Source of the DNA: UBA1161 sp002311745
Lineage (GTDB): Bacteria; Planctomycetota; Phycisphaerae; Tepidisphaerales; Tepidisphaeraceae
Assembly (NCBI GenBank): GCA_050018415.1
Contig: JBEKAB010000002.1
Span: 1-64,000, forward strand
Reading direction: 5' to 3'
Length of the DNA stretch: 64,000 bases
The position numbers and the translations under genes are program-made. Positions 52,672-60,910 of this stretch are shown piece by piece. Position 1 is the first letter of the stretch. Every line of letters starts with the position of its first letter. A model generated the notes under the pieces. It saw only the letters and a program-made list of their open reading frames with translations, made no database searches and was not told the DNA's origin.

Positions 52672-52696
52672 ACCACCGCGCGGGCCGCGCGGTGGT
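52672..52696 (+). terminator. Strong hairpin in greA leader, likely attenuator
   Basis: A perfect 11-base stem ACCACCGCGCG/CGCGCGGTGGT with loop GGC is followed by TGTTGTTTT. It lies between the promoter and the coding region and could cut most leader transcripts short. Confidence 0.6.
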
Positions 52697-52788
52697 TGTT
52701 GTTTTGGCGGGCGCCGGCTTCAATCGCGACCACGCACGATCAGCCGTCGGCCTAGACGTTAGTTCCGCCAGTGAAGGAGCTTGTCGCC

Positions 52789-53259
52789 ATGGAGTTCATC
52801 AGTGCTGAGGAAAAGGCCGTCCTGGAGAAAAAACGCCAGGAACTGTTCAAGGCCCAGGTGGAGGCGCAGGAGCGCATCCGCAAGGCGGCCAGCCTCGGCG
52901 ATCTGTCGGAAAACGCCGAATATCACTTCGCCAAGGATGAGAACCGCAACATCCAGCGCCAACTGGCGGAGTTGGAGGCGAAATTAAAGAGCCTCTCGGT
53001 GGTTTCCAACGACGACGTGCCGGAAGACGTGGTGTTCATCGGCCACACGGTGAAACTGCTGGATTTGGACGACGACAGCGAGCAGTTGGTGCATCTGGTC
53101 GGCCAGGCGCAGCCGCCCAGCGGCGACAGCGACGTCATGCCGGTCAGCGCCAACAGCCCCATGGGCCAAGCGCTGATCAAGGCCCACGTGGGCGACACGA
53201 TCAAAGTCAAAGCCCCGCGCGGGACGATGCAGTTCAAGGTGCTGGAGATTGTCCAATGA
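52789..53259 (+). CDS. greA: Transcription elongation factor GreA
   Basis: A 156-residue RNA-cleavage factor that rescues backtracked RNA polymerase. The coiled-coil tip LGDLSENAEYHFAKDENRNIQRQLAELE contains the acidic residues that place the catalytic magnesium. The C-terminal FKBP-like domain ends with SPMGQALIKAHVGDTIKVKAP. ATG 52789 is preceded by an AAGGAG site; an in-frame GTG at 52771 would place that site inside the gene. Confidence 0.95.
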   Translation: MEFISAEEKAVLEKKRQELFKAQVEAQERIRKAASLGDLSENAEYHFAKDENRNIQRQLAELEAKLKSLSVVSNDDVPEDVVFIGHTVKLLDLDDDSEQLVHLVGQAQPPSGDSDVMPVSANSPMGQALIKAHVGDTIKVKAPRGTMQFKVLEIVQ

Positions 53260-53301
53260 CAAGCCGGCCACGGTTCGGGCGGCGCGCCGGCTGGCGAACC
53301 T

Positions 53302-53374
53302 GCCGCGATAGCTCAATCGGCAGAGCACCGGTTTTGTAAACCGAAGGTTGCCGGTTCAACTCCGGCTCGCGGCT
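53302..53374 (+). tRNA. tRNA-Thr (anticodon TGT)
   Basis: A 73-base cloverleaf: acceptor GCCGCGA paired with TCGCGGC, D-arm GCTC/GAGC, anticodon loop TTTGTAA with anticodon TGT reading ACA, T-arm GCCGG-TTCAACT-CCGGC, discriminator T. The 3' CCA is not encoded. One pair at the top of the anticodon stem (C-A) is mismatched. The 3' part is repeated at 58382-58415. Confidence 0.93.
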
Positions 53375-53379
53375 CTATC
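53346..53379 (+). repeat. Candidate attL: 3' end of tRNA-Thr
   Basis: The last 29 bases of the tRNA plus CTATC, 34 bases in all, match the distal copy at 58382-58415 in 31 of 34 positions. Confidence 0.75.
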
Positions 53380-54904
53380 AGTGCGTCGTCATTGTCGCGT
53401 GAACCGGCCGCCGTGCGATCCATACAATGGGGATCGCGGCCAAGAACACGAAGGCGGAAAGCCAGAAAACGTCATCAATGCCGCGCACCGAAGCTTGGCG
53501 AGCGACTTCAAAGGCGAGTTGCGCATCAGCGGCGGCTCGCGGCAGGCCGGCGGCGGTGGCTACGTCCACAGCATTCCGATAGCCCGGATCGAAGGACCCG
53601 AGGCGTTCCACCAGTGCAGAAGCGTGCAGCACGGTGCGGTGATCCCACAGGGTGATGGCGAGTGAAGCAGCGAAACTGCCAATCGTCATTCGACAGAAGT
53701 TTTGCATGCCGGACCCCAAAGCGGCCTTGTTTGGCGACAGATCGGCCAGTGACATGGTGACCAGCGGCGGCATCAGCAGCGCCATGCCGATGCCGGTAAT
53801 CCACTGGGGGTACGCAATGGCGGCATAGTCCGCGTCGGTGCTGTAACCCGCGCGAATAAAACCGGCCACAGCAAGCACGATCAAACCGATCGTTGCAAAA
53901 TAGCGAGCATCCACACGGGCCAGACTCACGCCGACGAGCGGGCTGAACAACAGCGCCAGAATGCCCATGGGCGCCAAGACCAAACCAGCCCAGATCGCCG
54001 TATAACCCATTTGCGTTTGCAGCCATAGAGGCTGCACGACCATCGTCGCAAACAGCGCGGCGAACCCAAAGCACAAGCCGCCCACACCGCCAAGGAAGGA
54101 ACGGTTCCGAAAGAGGCGCAAGTCAACGATGGGATGGTCCGTGTTGATCTCCCACGCCAAAAAGAGCATGAAGCCCGCGGCGCAGACGGCGGCGAGCGCA
54201 CCGATCAGGTGGGACTCAAACCAGTCAAGCTCGTGGCCTTTGTCGAGGACGATCTGCAGCGCGCTGACCCACACGAGGATGAGTCCCAACCCAACCCAGT
54301 CCACGGGGGCGCGCCAAGTCTCGGATTCCCGATCGTGGAGCAACTCCCACGCCAGGAAGACAACCAACACCCCGACGGGAATGTTGATGAAGAATATCCA
54401 TCGCCAGTTAATGTTGTCTGTGATCCAACCGCCCAACACGGGTCCCAAGACGGGGGCGATCAGGACAGTCATGGCCCAGACCGCCATTCCCAAGTCTCGC
54501 TTCGCCGGCGGGTAAGAAGCCAGGAGCAGCGATTGGGACAGCGATACGATGAGCCCGCTCACCGCGCCCTGGGCGATGCGGCAGGCGATCAGCATCTCGA
54601 AGCTCGTCGAAAGACCACAAGCAAACGAGGCAAGGGTGAATAGGGCTGTTGCGACCAGGAACACCCGTACCTGCCCGAAGCGTCCCGTGAGAAACCCGGT
54701 GAGAAGCATGGAAATGGCGCTAGCCACGGCATAGGTGGTGATCACCCAGGTACCCTGATTCGGGCTCACCCCCAGGTCGCCTGCGATGGAGGGCACTGAC
54801 ACGTTGGCAATGGTGATGTCGAGCACCTCCATGAAGTTCCCCATGGCCAAAGCGAAAGTGACCAGCAAAAGCGTCCATCCGCGCAGCGGTGGTTTCTCTG
54901 CCAT
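53378..54904 (-). CDS. DHA2-family MFS multidrug efflux pump (EmrB-like)
   Basis: A 508-residue inner-membrane proton antiporter with about fourteen helices. The motif D1-type LDITIANVSVPSIAGDLGVSPNQGTWVIT, the motif-A-like GRFGQVRVFLVA and motif C GPVLGGWITDNINWRWIF are characteristic. The C-terminal region ends in a short basic tail. It is the last gene of the island operon, and its stop codon sits four bases after the tRNA. Together with the adaptor and channel it would form an EmrAB-TolC-type pump. Confidence 0.93.
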   Translation of the reverse strand: MAEKPPLRGWTLLLVTFALAMGNFMEVLDITIANVSVPSIAGDLGVSPNQGTWVITTYAVASAISMLLTGFLTGRFGQVRVFLVATALFTLASFACGLSTSFEMLIACRIAQGAVSGLIVSLSQSLLLASYPPAKRDLGMAVWAMTVLIAPVLGPVLGGWITDNINWRWIFFINIPVGVLVVFLAWELLHDRESETWRAPVDWVGLGLILVWVSALQIVLDKGHELDWFESHLIGALAAVCAAGFMLFLAWEINTDHPIVDLRLFRNRSFLGGVGGLCFGFAALFATMVVQPLWLQTQMGYTAIWAGLVLAPMGILALLFSPLVGVSLARVDARYFATIGLIVLAVAGFIRAGYSTDADYAAIAYPQWITGIGMALLMPPLVTMSLADLSPNKAALGSGMQNFCRMTIGSFAASLAITLWDHRTVLHASALVERLGSFDPGYRNAVDVATAAGLPRAAADAQLAFEVARQASVRGIDDVFWLSAFVFLAAIPIVWIARRPVHATMTTH

Positions 54905-54916
54905 AACGCCTCGTGA

Positions 54917-56116
54917 TCAGTTCTGGGCTGGATGGGAGGAGGAACTCGCCCCGCCGATATCATGGAGAATGATGCGATTGATTCGCTCTTCAATCGTCGG
55001 CGGAATGCCGCCGATGGCGCTGGTGTGCAAGGCCGGCTCTGTGCGTGGTGACTGCGTCAAAACCAGGCCGGATTGGTCGTCAATGGCTACGTTCACCGTC
55101 ATGGACAGCCCCACGCGCAACGGATGGGCCTGCAGTTCCGCCGGGATCAGAGTAATGCGCACAGGCAAGCGCTGGATGATCTTGATCCAGTTGCCGCTGG
55201 CGTTCTGTGAGGGAATCAAGGCAAAGGCCGCGCCGGTCCCCGCGCCAATGCCTGCGACGGTGCCGTGGTATTTCATTGCGGAACCGTACTGGTCCGACCA
55301 AAGTTCAACCTTCTGTCCGATGCGGAGCCGGTCCAGTTGGTTCTCTCTAAAATTGGCTTCCACCCAGACTTCATCCAAGGGGATCACCGCCAAGAGCGGC
55401 ATGCCCGGCTGGATGCGTTGGCCGAGTTGCACCGTTCGTTTGGCGACCCAGCCTCCGCTGGGCGACCGTACACGCATACGCGATTCCTCCAGAAGGGCCT
55501 GGCGCAGCCGCGCGGCAGCCGCCAGCACTTGCGGATGGGTGTCCACGGTGGTTTTGTCCACCGGTACGCGCGCGGCGGCCAGCGATGTTTCCGCCAAGTT
55601 GACGGCTGCACGCGCGGCAGCAACGGCGTCACGGGCATGTTGTATCTCTTCAACGGAGAGGACCGAGCCGTCGGCCGGCAAGCCCTCTCGCCGGGCAAGA
55701 TCCGCCTCGGCCCTTGCCAGGTCTGTGCGCCGTGCCGCTACTTGTGCTTCCTGCCGGGCCACTTCGGCAAAGAGTTCATTCACTTGTCGCACCGCGATCC
55801 CTAGGTTCGCCTCGGCCTGTTGCACCGCCACTTGCGCATCGGCTGCGTCAAGTACCACCAGCACCTGCCCCGCCTCGACCCTGTCGGTGTCATCGGCCGC
55901 CACAGCCACCACCGTGCCGCTGGTCTGGGCGGTCAACGGAATGACATTGCCGACGACATAGGCGTCGTTCGTGGTTTCCCGATGGCGCGCCACCGTCCAC
56001 CACCATGCGGCCACACCGAAACCGGCGAGCAACATCAGGAAAATGACGATGAGCAAGGTGCGGCGCCTGCGTGCGGCGGATCCGGGAACAGCTTGGGTTG
56101 CGGGGGCGTCAGTCAT
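54917..56116 (-). CDS. EmrA/HlyD-type membrane fusion protein
   Basis: A 399-residue adaptor with a single membrane helix (LLIVIFLMLLAGFGVAAWWW, about 20-40), the lipoyl half-motif TSGTVVAVAADDTDRVEAGQVLVVLD, a coiled-coil hairpin rich in Ala, Glu and Arg (about 90-205) and the matching barrel region WVAKRTVQLGQRIQPGMPLLAVIP. The HRETTNDAYVVGNVIPLTAQ motif is typical of EmrA. ATG 56116 is preferred; it overlaps the channel gene stop, coupling the two. Confidence 0.9.
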   Translation of the reverse strand: MTDAPATQAVPGSAARRRRTLLIVIFLMLLAGFGVAAWWWTVARHRETTNDAYVVGNVIPLTAQTSGTVVAVAADDTDRVEAGQVLVVLDAADAQVAVQQAEANLGIAVRQVNELFAEVARQEAQVAARRTDLARAEADLARREGLPADGSVLSVEEIQHARDAVAAARAAVNLAETSLAAARVPVDKTTVDTHPQVLAAAARLRQALLEESRMRVRSPSGGWVAKRTVQLGQRIQPGMPLLAVIPLDEVWVEANFRENQLDRLRIGQKVELWSDQYGSAMKYHGTVAGIGAGTGAAFALIPSQNASGNWIKIIQRLPVRITLIPAELQAHPLRVGLSMTVNVAIDDQSGLVLTQSPRTEPALHTSAIGGIPPTIEERINRIILHDIGGASSSSHPAQN

Positions 56117-57602
56117 GGTCTGGGATCTTTCTTTCAAGGGTGGCCGTTGTCGGCGGAGTCTGCGCCGTGACGGAGGCAAGCGCGGCGTCCGGCTCCCACC
56201 CGCCGCCCAATGCCTTGGCCAATGCCACCGTATCGAGCAACTGTGCCAACTGCACTTGTTGGCGCAAAATCTCGGCCTGAAGCGTTGCTTGCCGGCGGAG
56301 GAGAACCGTGAGATCGTCCGTCAGGCCACGTTGCCGGAGTTCGGCCGTCAACTGTTCGCTATGAAGACTTTCTCTCCAGCAGCGTTCCGCCGCCTCTGCA
56401 CGTTGGCGGTCCTGCTCCAAGGCGCTCAGAGCGTCGGCGACGTCCTTCTGCGCGAGCAAGAGGGTTCCTTGATAGGCAACGAGGGCTTGTTCAACGCGTG
56501 CGTCGGCGACCTTGATAAGGCTTCTTACCCGCCCCCAGTCCAGAAGGTTCCAACGTACTGTCGGCCCCGCGAACCACAGTATCGAGCCGTTCGACACGAG
56601 ACCCCGCGGCTGGGTTGAGAACATTACGAACGAGCCGCTCAACGTCAGCCGTGGGTACAGGTCGGCCTTGGCCACGCCGACACGGGCGGTGGCGGCGGCT
56701 AGCTGGCGTTCCACACGGCGCAGATCGGGCCGCCTGCGCAGCAGATCAGCCGGGACTCCCACAGCCAATTCGCCAGGCAACGCGGGCAAGGAACATTCCA
56801 CCGCCAAACTGGCATCGTTCTGACCCGGCGCCTCACCGATGAGCGCGGAAATGCTGTGTCGAGTTTGCTCCTCCGCAGCCACAAGCAGTGGAAGATTTGC
56901 CTCGGCGGCTGCGACGGCAGCCTGCGCGGCCGCCATGTCGGCGTCGGTGGCCAAGCCGTGGGTCCGTTTCTTCTGGACGATGTCCCGCTGCGCGGTCGTC
57001 AGCCGCACCTGCTCCTCTGCTAGATGCCGCTGAGTTTGCAGATAGCGCAACTGCAACCAATCGCGAGTGACTTCAGCGGCTACGGTGTTGGCCACGCCCA
57101 GCACGTCTAGCTGCGCCGCTTCGACTTCCGCCAAAGCGCCCTCCTTCTCTCGGCGCACCGCTCCCCAAATGTCCACCTCCCAACTGCAATCGAAGCCGGC
57201 CTCGTAAAGTCCGGTGGGTGCGGTCTCAAGGGGCATGATGTCATGGCTGTCGATGCCCAAATAGTTGGCGGTACCGTTGCCAGAGAGGGTCGGGCCGCCC
57301 TGCGCGTGGGCGACGCCGAGCAGAGCGCGGGATTCAGCCAGGCGGGCCAGGGCCAGCCGTCGCTGGTGGTTGGCGGCCAGGCTCTTGGCCACCAAGGAAT
57401 CCAGCTCCGCATCGTGGAACGAGGTCCACCAGCGAGTAAGCCCCACCGCTCCATCGGCATAGCCTTGGCGGTCGGGGAACTGCGCGGGCACAGCCAACTT
57501 GGGTACTTGGTAGTCCGGGCCAACATTGTCACAACCGACGAACAGCAGGCTGATCACAATCAGTACGGGCAGTCTCCGCGCGGAGTCACGCACTCCCACC
57601 AT
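56109..57602 (-). CDS. NodT-family outer-membrane efflux lipoprotein
   Basis: About 497 residues with a lipoprotein signal (LPVLIVISLLFVGC) and a NodT-type beginning after the cysteine (DNVGPDYQVPKLAVPAQF). Two OEP repeats of long helices follow (ADMAAAQAAVAAAEANLPLLVAAEEQTR; LLAQKDVADALSALEQDRQRAEAAE). I start at ATG 57602, which has AAGG upstream and gives a normal signal length; ATG 57638 would add 12 residues. It should be the exit channel for the pump. Confidence 0.9.
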   Translation of the reverse strand: MVGVRDSARRLPVLIVISLLFVGCDNVGPDYQVPKLAVPAQFPDRQGYADGAVGLTRWWTSFHDAELDSLVAKSLAANHQRRLALARLAESRALLGVAHAQGGPTLSGNGTANYLGIDSHDIMPLETAPTGLYEAGFDCSWEVDIWGAVRREKEGALAEVEAAQLDVLGVANTVAAEVTRDWLQLRYLQTQRHLAEEQVRLTTAQRDIVQKKRTHGLATDADMAAAQAAVAAAEANLPLLVAAEEQTRHSISALIGEAPGQNDASLAVECSLPALPGELAVGVPADLLRRRPDLRRVERQLAAATARVGVAKADLYPRLTLSGSFVMFSTQPRGLVSNGSILWFAGPTVRWNLLDWGRVRSLIKVADARVEQALVAYQGTLLLAQKDVADALSALEQDRQRAEAAERCWRESLHSEQLTAELRQRGLTDDLTVLLRRQATLQAEILRQQVQLAQLLDTVALAKALGGGWEPDAALASVTAQTPPTTATLERKIPDHD

Positions 57603-57640
57603 AACCTTGTCTGCTTGTATGTTCTGCTGGACGATCATGA

Positions 57641-58234
57641 TCACGCTTTTAAGCTTGGGCCATCGCATGTCCCCCCGGACTTGGCACTATCCCCTTCATA
57701 AATATCCACCAAGCGGAGCATGTGCCGGATCATCTTTGCTCGCCGTCGGTTGTCATAGGGCATTAGTCCGAGCAGTTCCAAGATGTGCAGGCCATCACAA
57801 ACCAGAGCGATTTCCGCCGCTCGCTCCGAATTTTTTCCAACGCCATCGTATCGGCGGAAGACCCGCTTGAACTCCATGCGGGCTGGCGCCAGGAGCTTCG
57901 GGTCGTGGGCTGCAGCCAACAACAATGCAGCGCCCAATCGCCTCGTCTTGGCATCTCGCTTCGCACCGGCCACGATATGCGCCTTGATCTCTCGCAACGT
58001 TCCCTTGGGCTGTCGTGCAAGCTCGCGCGAAATGGCTACGTGGAAATTGGCGATGTAGTTTTCGATCAAGGCCTGAATTAGCGCTTCCTTGGTCGGGAAG
58101 TGATAGAGCAGGCCTCCTTTGCTGACTCCAGCCGTGGCGCTGACATGGTCCAATGTCATGTGCGCGGCCCCAATCCTGGTTACGACCGCTTGGGCCGCTT
58201 GAAGCATTCGCTCACGCGCGTTTCTTCTTGGCAT
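57641..58234 (-). CDS. TetR-family transcriptional regulator of the efflux island
   Basis: A 197-residue repressor: helix-turn-helix ARERMLQAAQAVVTRIGAAHMTLDHVSATAGVSKGGLLYHFPTKEALIQAL (about 6-56), then a helical ligand domain. ATG 58234 has a good AAGGA site; the longer frame to 58285 is unlikely. It heads the four-gene operon, and a perfect palindrome at 58302-58321 upstream is the natural operator. Confidence 0.9.
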   Translation of the reverse strand: MPRRNARERMLQAAQAVVTRIGAAHMTLDHVSATAGVSKGGLLYHFPTKEALIQALIENYIANFHVAISRELARQPKGTLREIKAHIVAGAKRDAKTRRLGAALLLAAAHDPKLLAPARMEFKRVFRRYDGVGKNSERAAEIALVCDGLHILELLGLMPYDNRRRAKMIRHMLRLVDIYEGDSAKSGGTCDGPSLKA

Positions 58235-58301
58235 CACAAGTTCCTTCCATGTCTGAGCGCCCCAATCATACCACGCTTTCCGCATCTTTTCAACATGAAC
58301 T

Positions 58302-58321
58302 TATACCGTCCAGACGGTATA
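58302..58321. promoter_or_regulatory. Palindrome TATACCGTC-CA-GACGGTATA, TetR operator candidate
   Basis: A perfect 9+2+9 inverted repeat, typical in size and symmetry for a TetR-family operator, 68 bases upstream of the regulator start and within its likely promoter. Confidence 0.75.
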
Positions 58322-58381
58322 GTATCAAGGAAAACCAAAGAGGATCACCGACTCTTGGCCCATCCGCTATAGCAAACGGGC

Positions 58382-58415
58382 GGTTACCGGTTCAACTCTG
58401 GTTCGCGGCTCTATC
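58382..58415 (+). repeat. Candidate attR: truncated copy of tRNA-Thr 3' end
   Basis: Matches 31 of 34 bases of the tRNA-Thr 3' part including the T-loop and CTCTATC, but the bases before it cannot form the 5' half of a tRNA. The matching weakly continues to about 58374. Confidence 0.75.
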
Positions 58416-59802
58416 GCACCCGTCCGCAAGTGCGTGCGTTTTCGTTGGTGCCCCGTGTGGGCCACAGCAGTCCGATCAGCAGCGCCGCTGCCGGGGTGGC
58501 GTGCAGCAGAAGACGGCTTTGGGAATATTTCATCAATTCCTCCAGATTCCACGTCGTCACCATGTACGGCGGCACATACGCCAGCAGGTGCAGCAGCAGA
58601 AGAATCCAGAGAGTAACGATCGGCCGGGAGGCGATGCGGCGGCCTTGCAGCAGAGTCACCAAGGGCAGGATGATCCAGAACAGACCCCAACGATGCCAGT
58701 TGACCAAATCGCCCAGCATTCCGCGCAGAATGACCGGTAGCCGCGATAGATGCGCGATGATTTCAGGGCCATTCAGATGGGCCGGGTAATTCTCGTCAGT
58801 GTTGGGCAGATGGTGTGTGTACAGAATCCACGGGAGATACAGTGCCGCCAGGCCCAGTGCGAAGCCGGTGGCCGCCGCCAGATGGCGGGGCCGCAGCGGC
58901 TGAGGTGTTAAGGCGAAGATCGCCAGGACGTTGAGCGCGCTCAGCATCACGCCTTCGTTTTTCGTCCAAGCCAGGCAGGCGGTGAACAGCAAGGCAAGAA
59001 TCAGATCGGTGAGGCGTTGATCTGCCTGCCAGCGGAGGATGCAGATCAAGCTGCAGCCGTAGAAGGCGAGGAGGGCCATCTCCGCCAGGCCGGATCCCGC
59101 AAAGGCCAGGAGCGCGGGCGTCGTCAAAAAAAGGGCGCTGGCGGTCAGTGCGGCAACGGGTCCGCGCCAGCTTTTGAGCACAGCGTACAAAACGGCGCCG
59201 AATCCCAAGTACATCAAAAGGGAAGGGGTCTTGCCCAGTTCATCGTCGATGCGGCCGGTCATGGCGTGCAGGCCGGCGGAGAGCATCGGCACGAGCACCG
59301 GATAGCGCAAATGGCTGTAGCTCAGGGTGACATCGGAAAAATAGTCCGGCCGTGGAGACAGGGCGTAAATGGCCAGGACCTTGCCCTTGAGTTGCCAGAT
59401 CGAAAAGGCATCCCACTCCACCGCCGGAAAGAACAGGGCGTCGCGGGCCACGACGAAGATGCCGTAGGCGATGGCGGCAAGGCAGAGGACCATCCACCCC
59501 TTGTCGAGCATCGAATGCGCAAGCAGCGGCACGGCCTGCTCGGCCGGCCGTGGTCGCGGCCAGAAAATGCCGAGGATGCCGAAAATGAACGCCATCGCGA
59601 CGATGGCGTCGCGGTTAGGCCGCCAGCCCAACATGGACAGGGCGATGAGGGACAGGCCCGCCACCCCGGGGCCAAGACAGGCCGTCATTCCCAAGCGTTC
59701 AATAGGCGATCGCCGTCGGCGGATCAAAACCGCCGCGGCGCCGTAGCCAACCGTCACCAGACAGCCCAGATAGAGCGCGCACCACAGGGCGGTTGACATC
59801 AT
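58411..59802 (-). CDS. Multi-pass membrane protein, probable GT39-like glycosyltransferase
   Basis: About 463 residues and roughly ten to twelve helices. A loop after the early helices contains FFPAVEWDAFSIW, an acidic pair in a position like the catalytic loop of GT-C enzymes, and the helix pairs with WTKNEGVML resemble the GT39/PMT group. The donor would be a lipid-linked sugar. The stop codon (TAG) falls within the putative att repeat. The start overlaps the stop of the preceding gene, so the two are coupled. Confidence 0.55.
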   Translation of the reverse strand: MMSTALWCALYLGCLVTVGYGAAAVLIRRRRSPIERLGMTACLGPGVAGLSLIALSMLGWRPNRDAIVAMAFIFGILGIFWPRPRPAEQAVPLLAHSMLDKGWMVLCLAAIAYGIFVVARDALFFPAVEWDAFSIWQLKGKVLAIYALSPRPDYFSDVTLSYSHLRYPVLVPMLSAGLHAMTGRIDDELGKTPSLLMYLGFGAVLYAVLKSWRGPVAALTASALFLTTPALLAFAGSGLAEMALLAFYGCSLICILRWQADQRLTDLILALLFTACLAWTKNEGVMLSALNVLAIFALTPQPLRPRHLAAATGFALGLAALYLPWILYTHHLPNTDENYPAHLNGPEIIAHLSRLPVILRGMLGDLVNWHRWGLFWIILPLVTLLQGRRIASRPIVTLWILLLLHLLAYVPPYMVTTWNLEELMKYSQSRLLLHATPAAALLIGLLWPTRGTNENARTCGRVR

Positions 59803-60272
59803 CACCTCGCACCAAGCGGCGGCGGAGCGATCCGCCCCACGGTTACGACCACCTCGCCATTCGATCGGTCATAGGTGAACGTGATCTCGGTACGGATGTG
59901 GTTGCGCAAAAGCCACGCTGTGTCCGGCTCAAAGCTTGCCGCCCGCAACTGGTCCGCCGTGAAGATCGGGACAAACGTTTCGCCTGCCAGTACGCGCCGC
60001 GGATAAAGGACGTAAACGATGCGCAAGTAGTAGCAAATGACCTTCTCGTTGAGGGAGGGAGGGATATGCACGAGTCGTAGGAACAGGCCTTCTCCATTGG
60101 TTGCTGACACCACATTTCTATCGATTTGCGCATAGGTATCCGCCACGTCTCGGAGGTGCGTCGATTGGAACCGGTCATGGAAATCCGCGCTGACGGCCAA
60201 TGCGATGGAAGCAACGGCCACGGCGGCAATCATGCCCGCGGTGGCGTACCGAGTCGCGTCGCGAATCGACAT
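59802..60272 (-). CDS. Small membrane-anchored unknown protein
   Basis: A 156-residue protein starting at ATG 60272 (MSIRDATRYATAG). One hydrophobic helix (about residues 9-28) is followed by a soluble domain with helix-rich and strand-rich parts ending in TFTYDRSNGEVVVTVGRI. The frame could extend to 60323 but without support. It is coupled to the downstream membrane transferase by a TGATG overlap, so it may assist it. No family is recognised. Confidence 0.6.
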   Translation of the reverse strand: MSIRDATRYATAGMIAAVAVASIALAVSADFHDRFQSTHLRDVADTYAQIDRNVVSATNGEGLFLRLVHIPPSLNEKVICYYLRIVYVLYPRRVLAGETFVPIFTADQLRAASFEPDTAWLLRNHIRTEITFTYDRSNGEVVVTVGRIAPPPLGAR

Positions 60273-60434
60273 GGCCGCATTATTGCGTGGGCGGCGACGC
60301 AATGGAAGATATCCATGACGCACCGATTCGTGCCGGCGCCGCCGGGGAGATCGGTTGCGTCGCTGGCGCGGCGCGGGTACGATTTTAGGTTCAACCGCGA
60401 GCGACGACGCTGGGCGTTTTCCCGGAGTTGAGAC

Positions 60435-60896
60435 ATGCGTCTGACGGACACCCTAAAGCCACAGAACATTCTTGTTCCCCTTTTGGCCGAAACGAAAAAC
60501 GAAGCGATCAGCGAATTGGTTTCGCTGCTGGCCAAAAACGGTGAAATTCAGGATGCCAAGGCCGTGCTCGACGCTGTTTTGGAACGGGAAATGACGCGCA
60601 CGACGGGGATCGGCAACGGGCTGGCGATTCCGCACGGTAAAACCAGCGGGACGGCGCAGTTGGTGATGGCCATCGGGAAGGCGGCTTCTCCCATTGATTT
60701 TCAGTCGATCGACGGGCGTCCGGTGTCGGTGGTTTGGCTGCTGGCCTCACCGCCGGACAAGACCGGCCCGCACATTCACGCCCTGGCGCGCATCAGCCGA
60801 TTGATGACCATCGACAAGTTCCGGGCGGCGCTGAATCAGGCCACGACGCCGCAGGAAATTTACGACGCGATCGTGCAGCAGGAGAATGCCCTGTAA
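60435..60896 (+). CDS. PTS EIIA domain protein (PtsN/fructose type)
   Basis: A 153-residue phosphocarrier. The phosphorylated histidine is His67 in GNGLAIPHGKT and the fold (DTLKPQNILVPLLAETKNEAI, then IDGRPVSVVWLLASPP) is that of EIIA of the mannitol-fructose class, also used in the nitrogen PTS. It probably works in a regulatory phosphorelay, since no sugar permease is near. Confidence 0.9.
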   Translation: MRLTDTLKPQNILVPLLAETKNEAISELVSLLAKNGEIQDAKAVLDAVLEREMTRTTGIGNGLAIPHGKTSGTAQLVMAIGKAASPIDFQSIDGRPVSVVWLLASPPDKTGPHIHALARISRLMTIDKFRAALNQATTPQEIYDAIVQQENAL

Positions 60897-60910
60897 GTGA
60901 CCGGGGTGGA

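Larger units (their letters stand above)
53375..58415. mobile_element. Putative 5 kb tRNA-Thr-associated efflux island
   Basis: The region between the complete tRNA-Thr and a degraded copy of its 3' end holds one operon (TetR, outer-membrane channel, adaptor, DHA2 pump) on the minus strand. Removing it would join the tRNA directly to the end of the gene at 58411, with that gene's stop codon lying in the repeat. No integrase or transposase is visible, so if it moved, the enzyme was lost or supplied from elsewhere. Confidence 0.6.

Noticed and set aside
54786..55961. 391-codon plus-strand frame in the island
   Set aside because: Antisense to the EmrA-like adaptor; Ser/Arg/Thr-rich without domains.
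58374..58415. Second tRNA gene
   Set aside because: Only the T-arm and 3' acceptor are present; no 5' acceptor or D-arm can be found upstream, so it is kept as a degraded tRNA copy.
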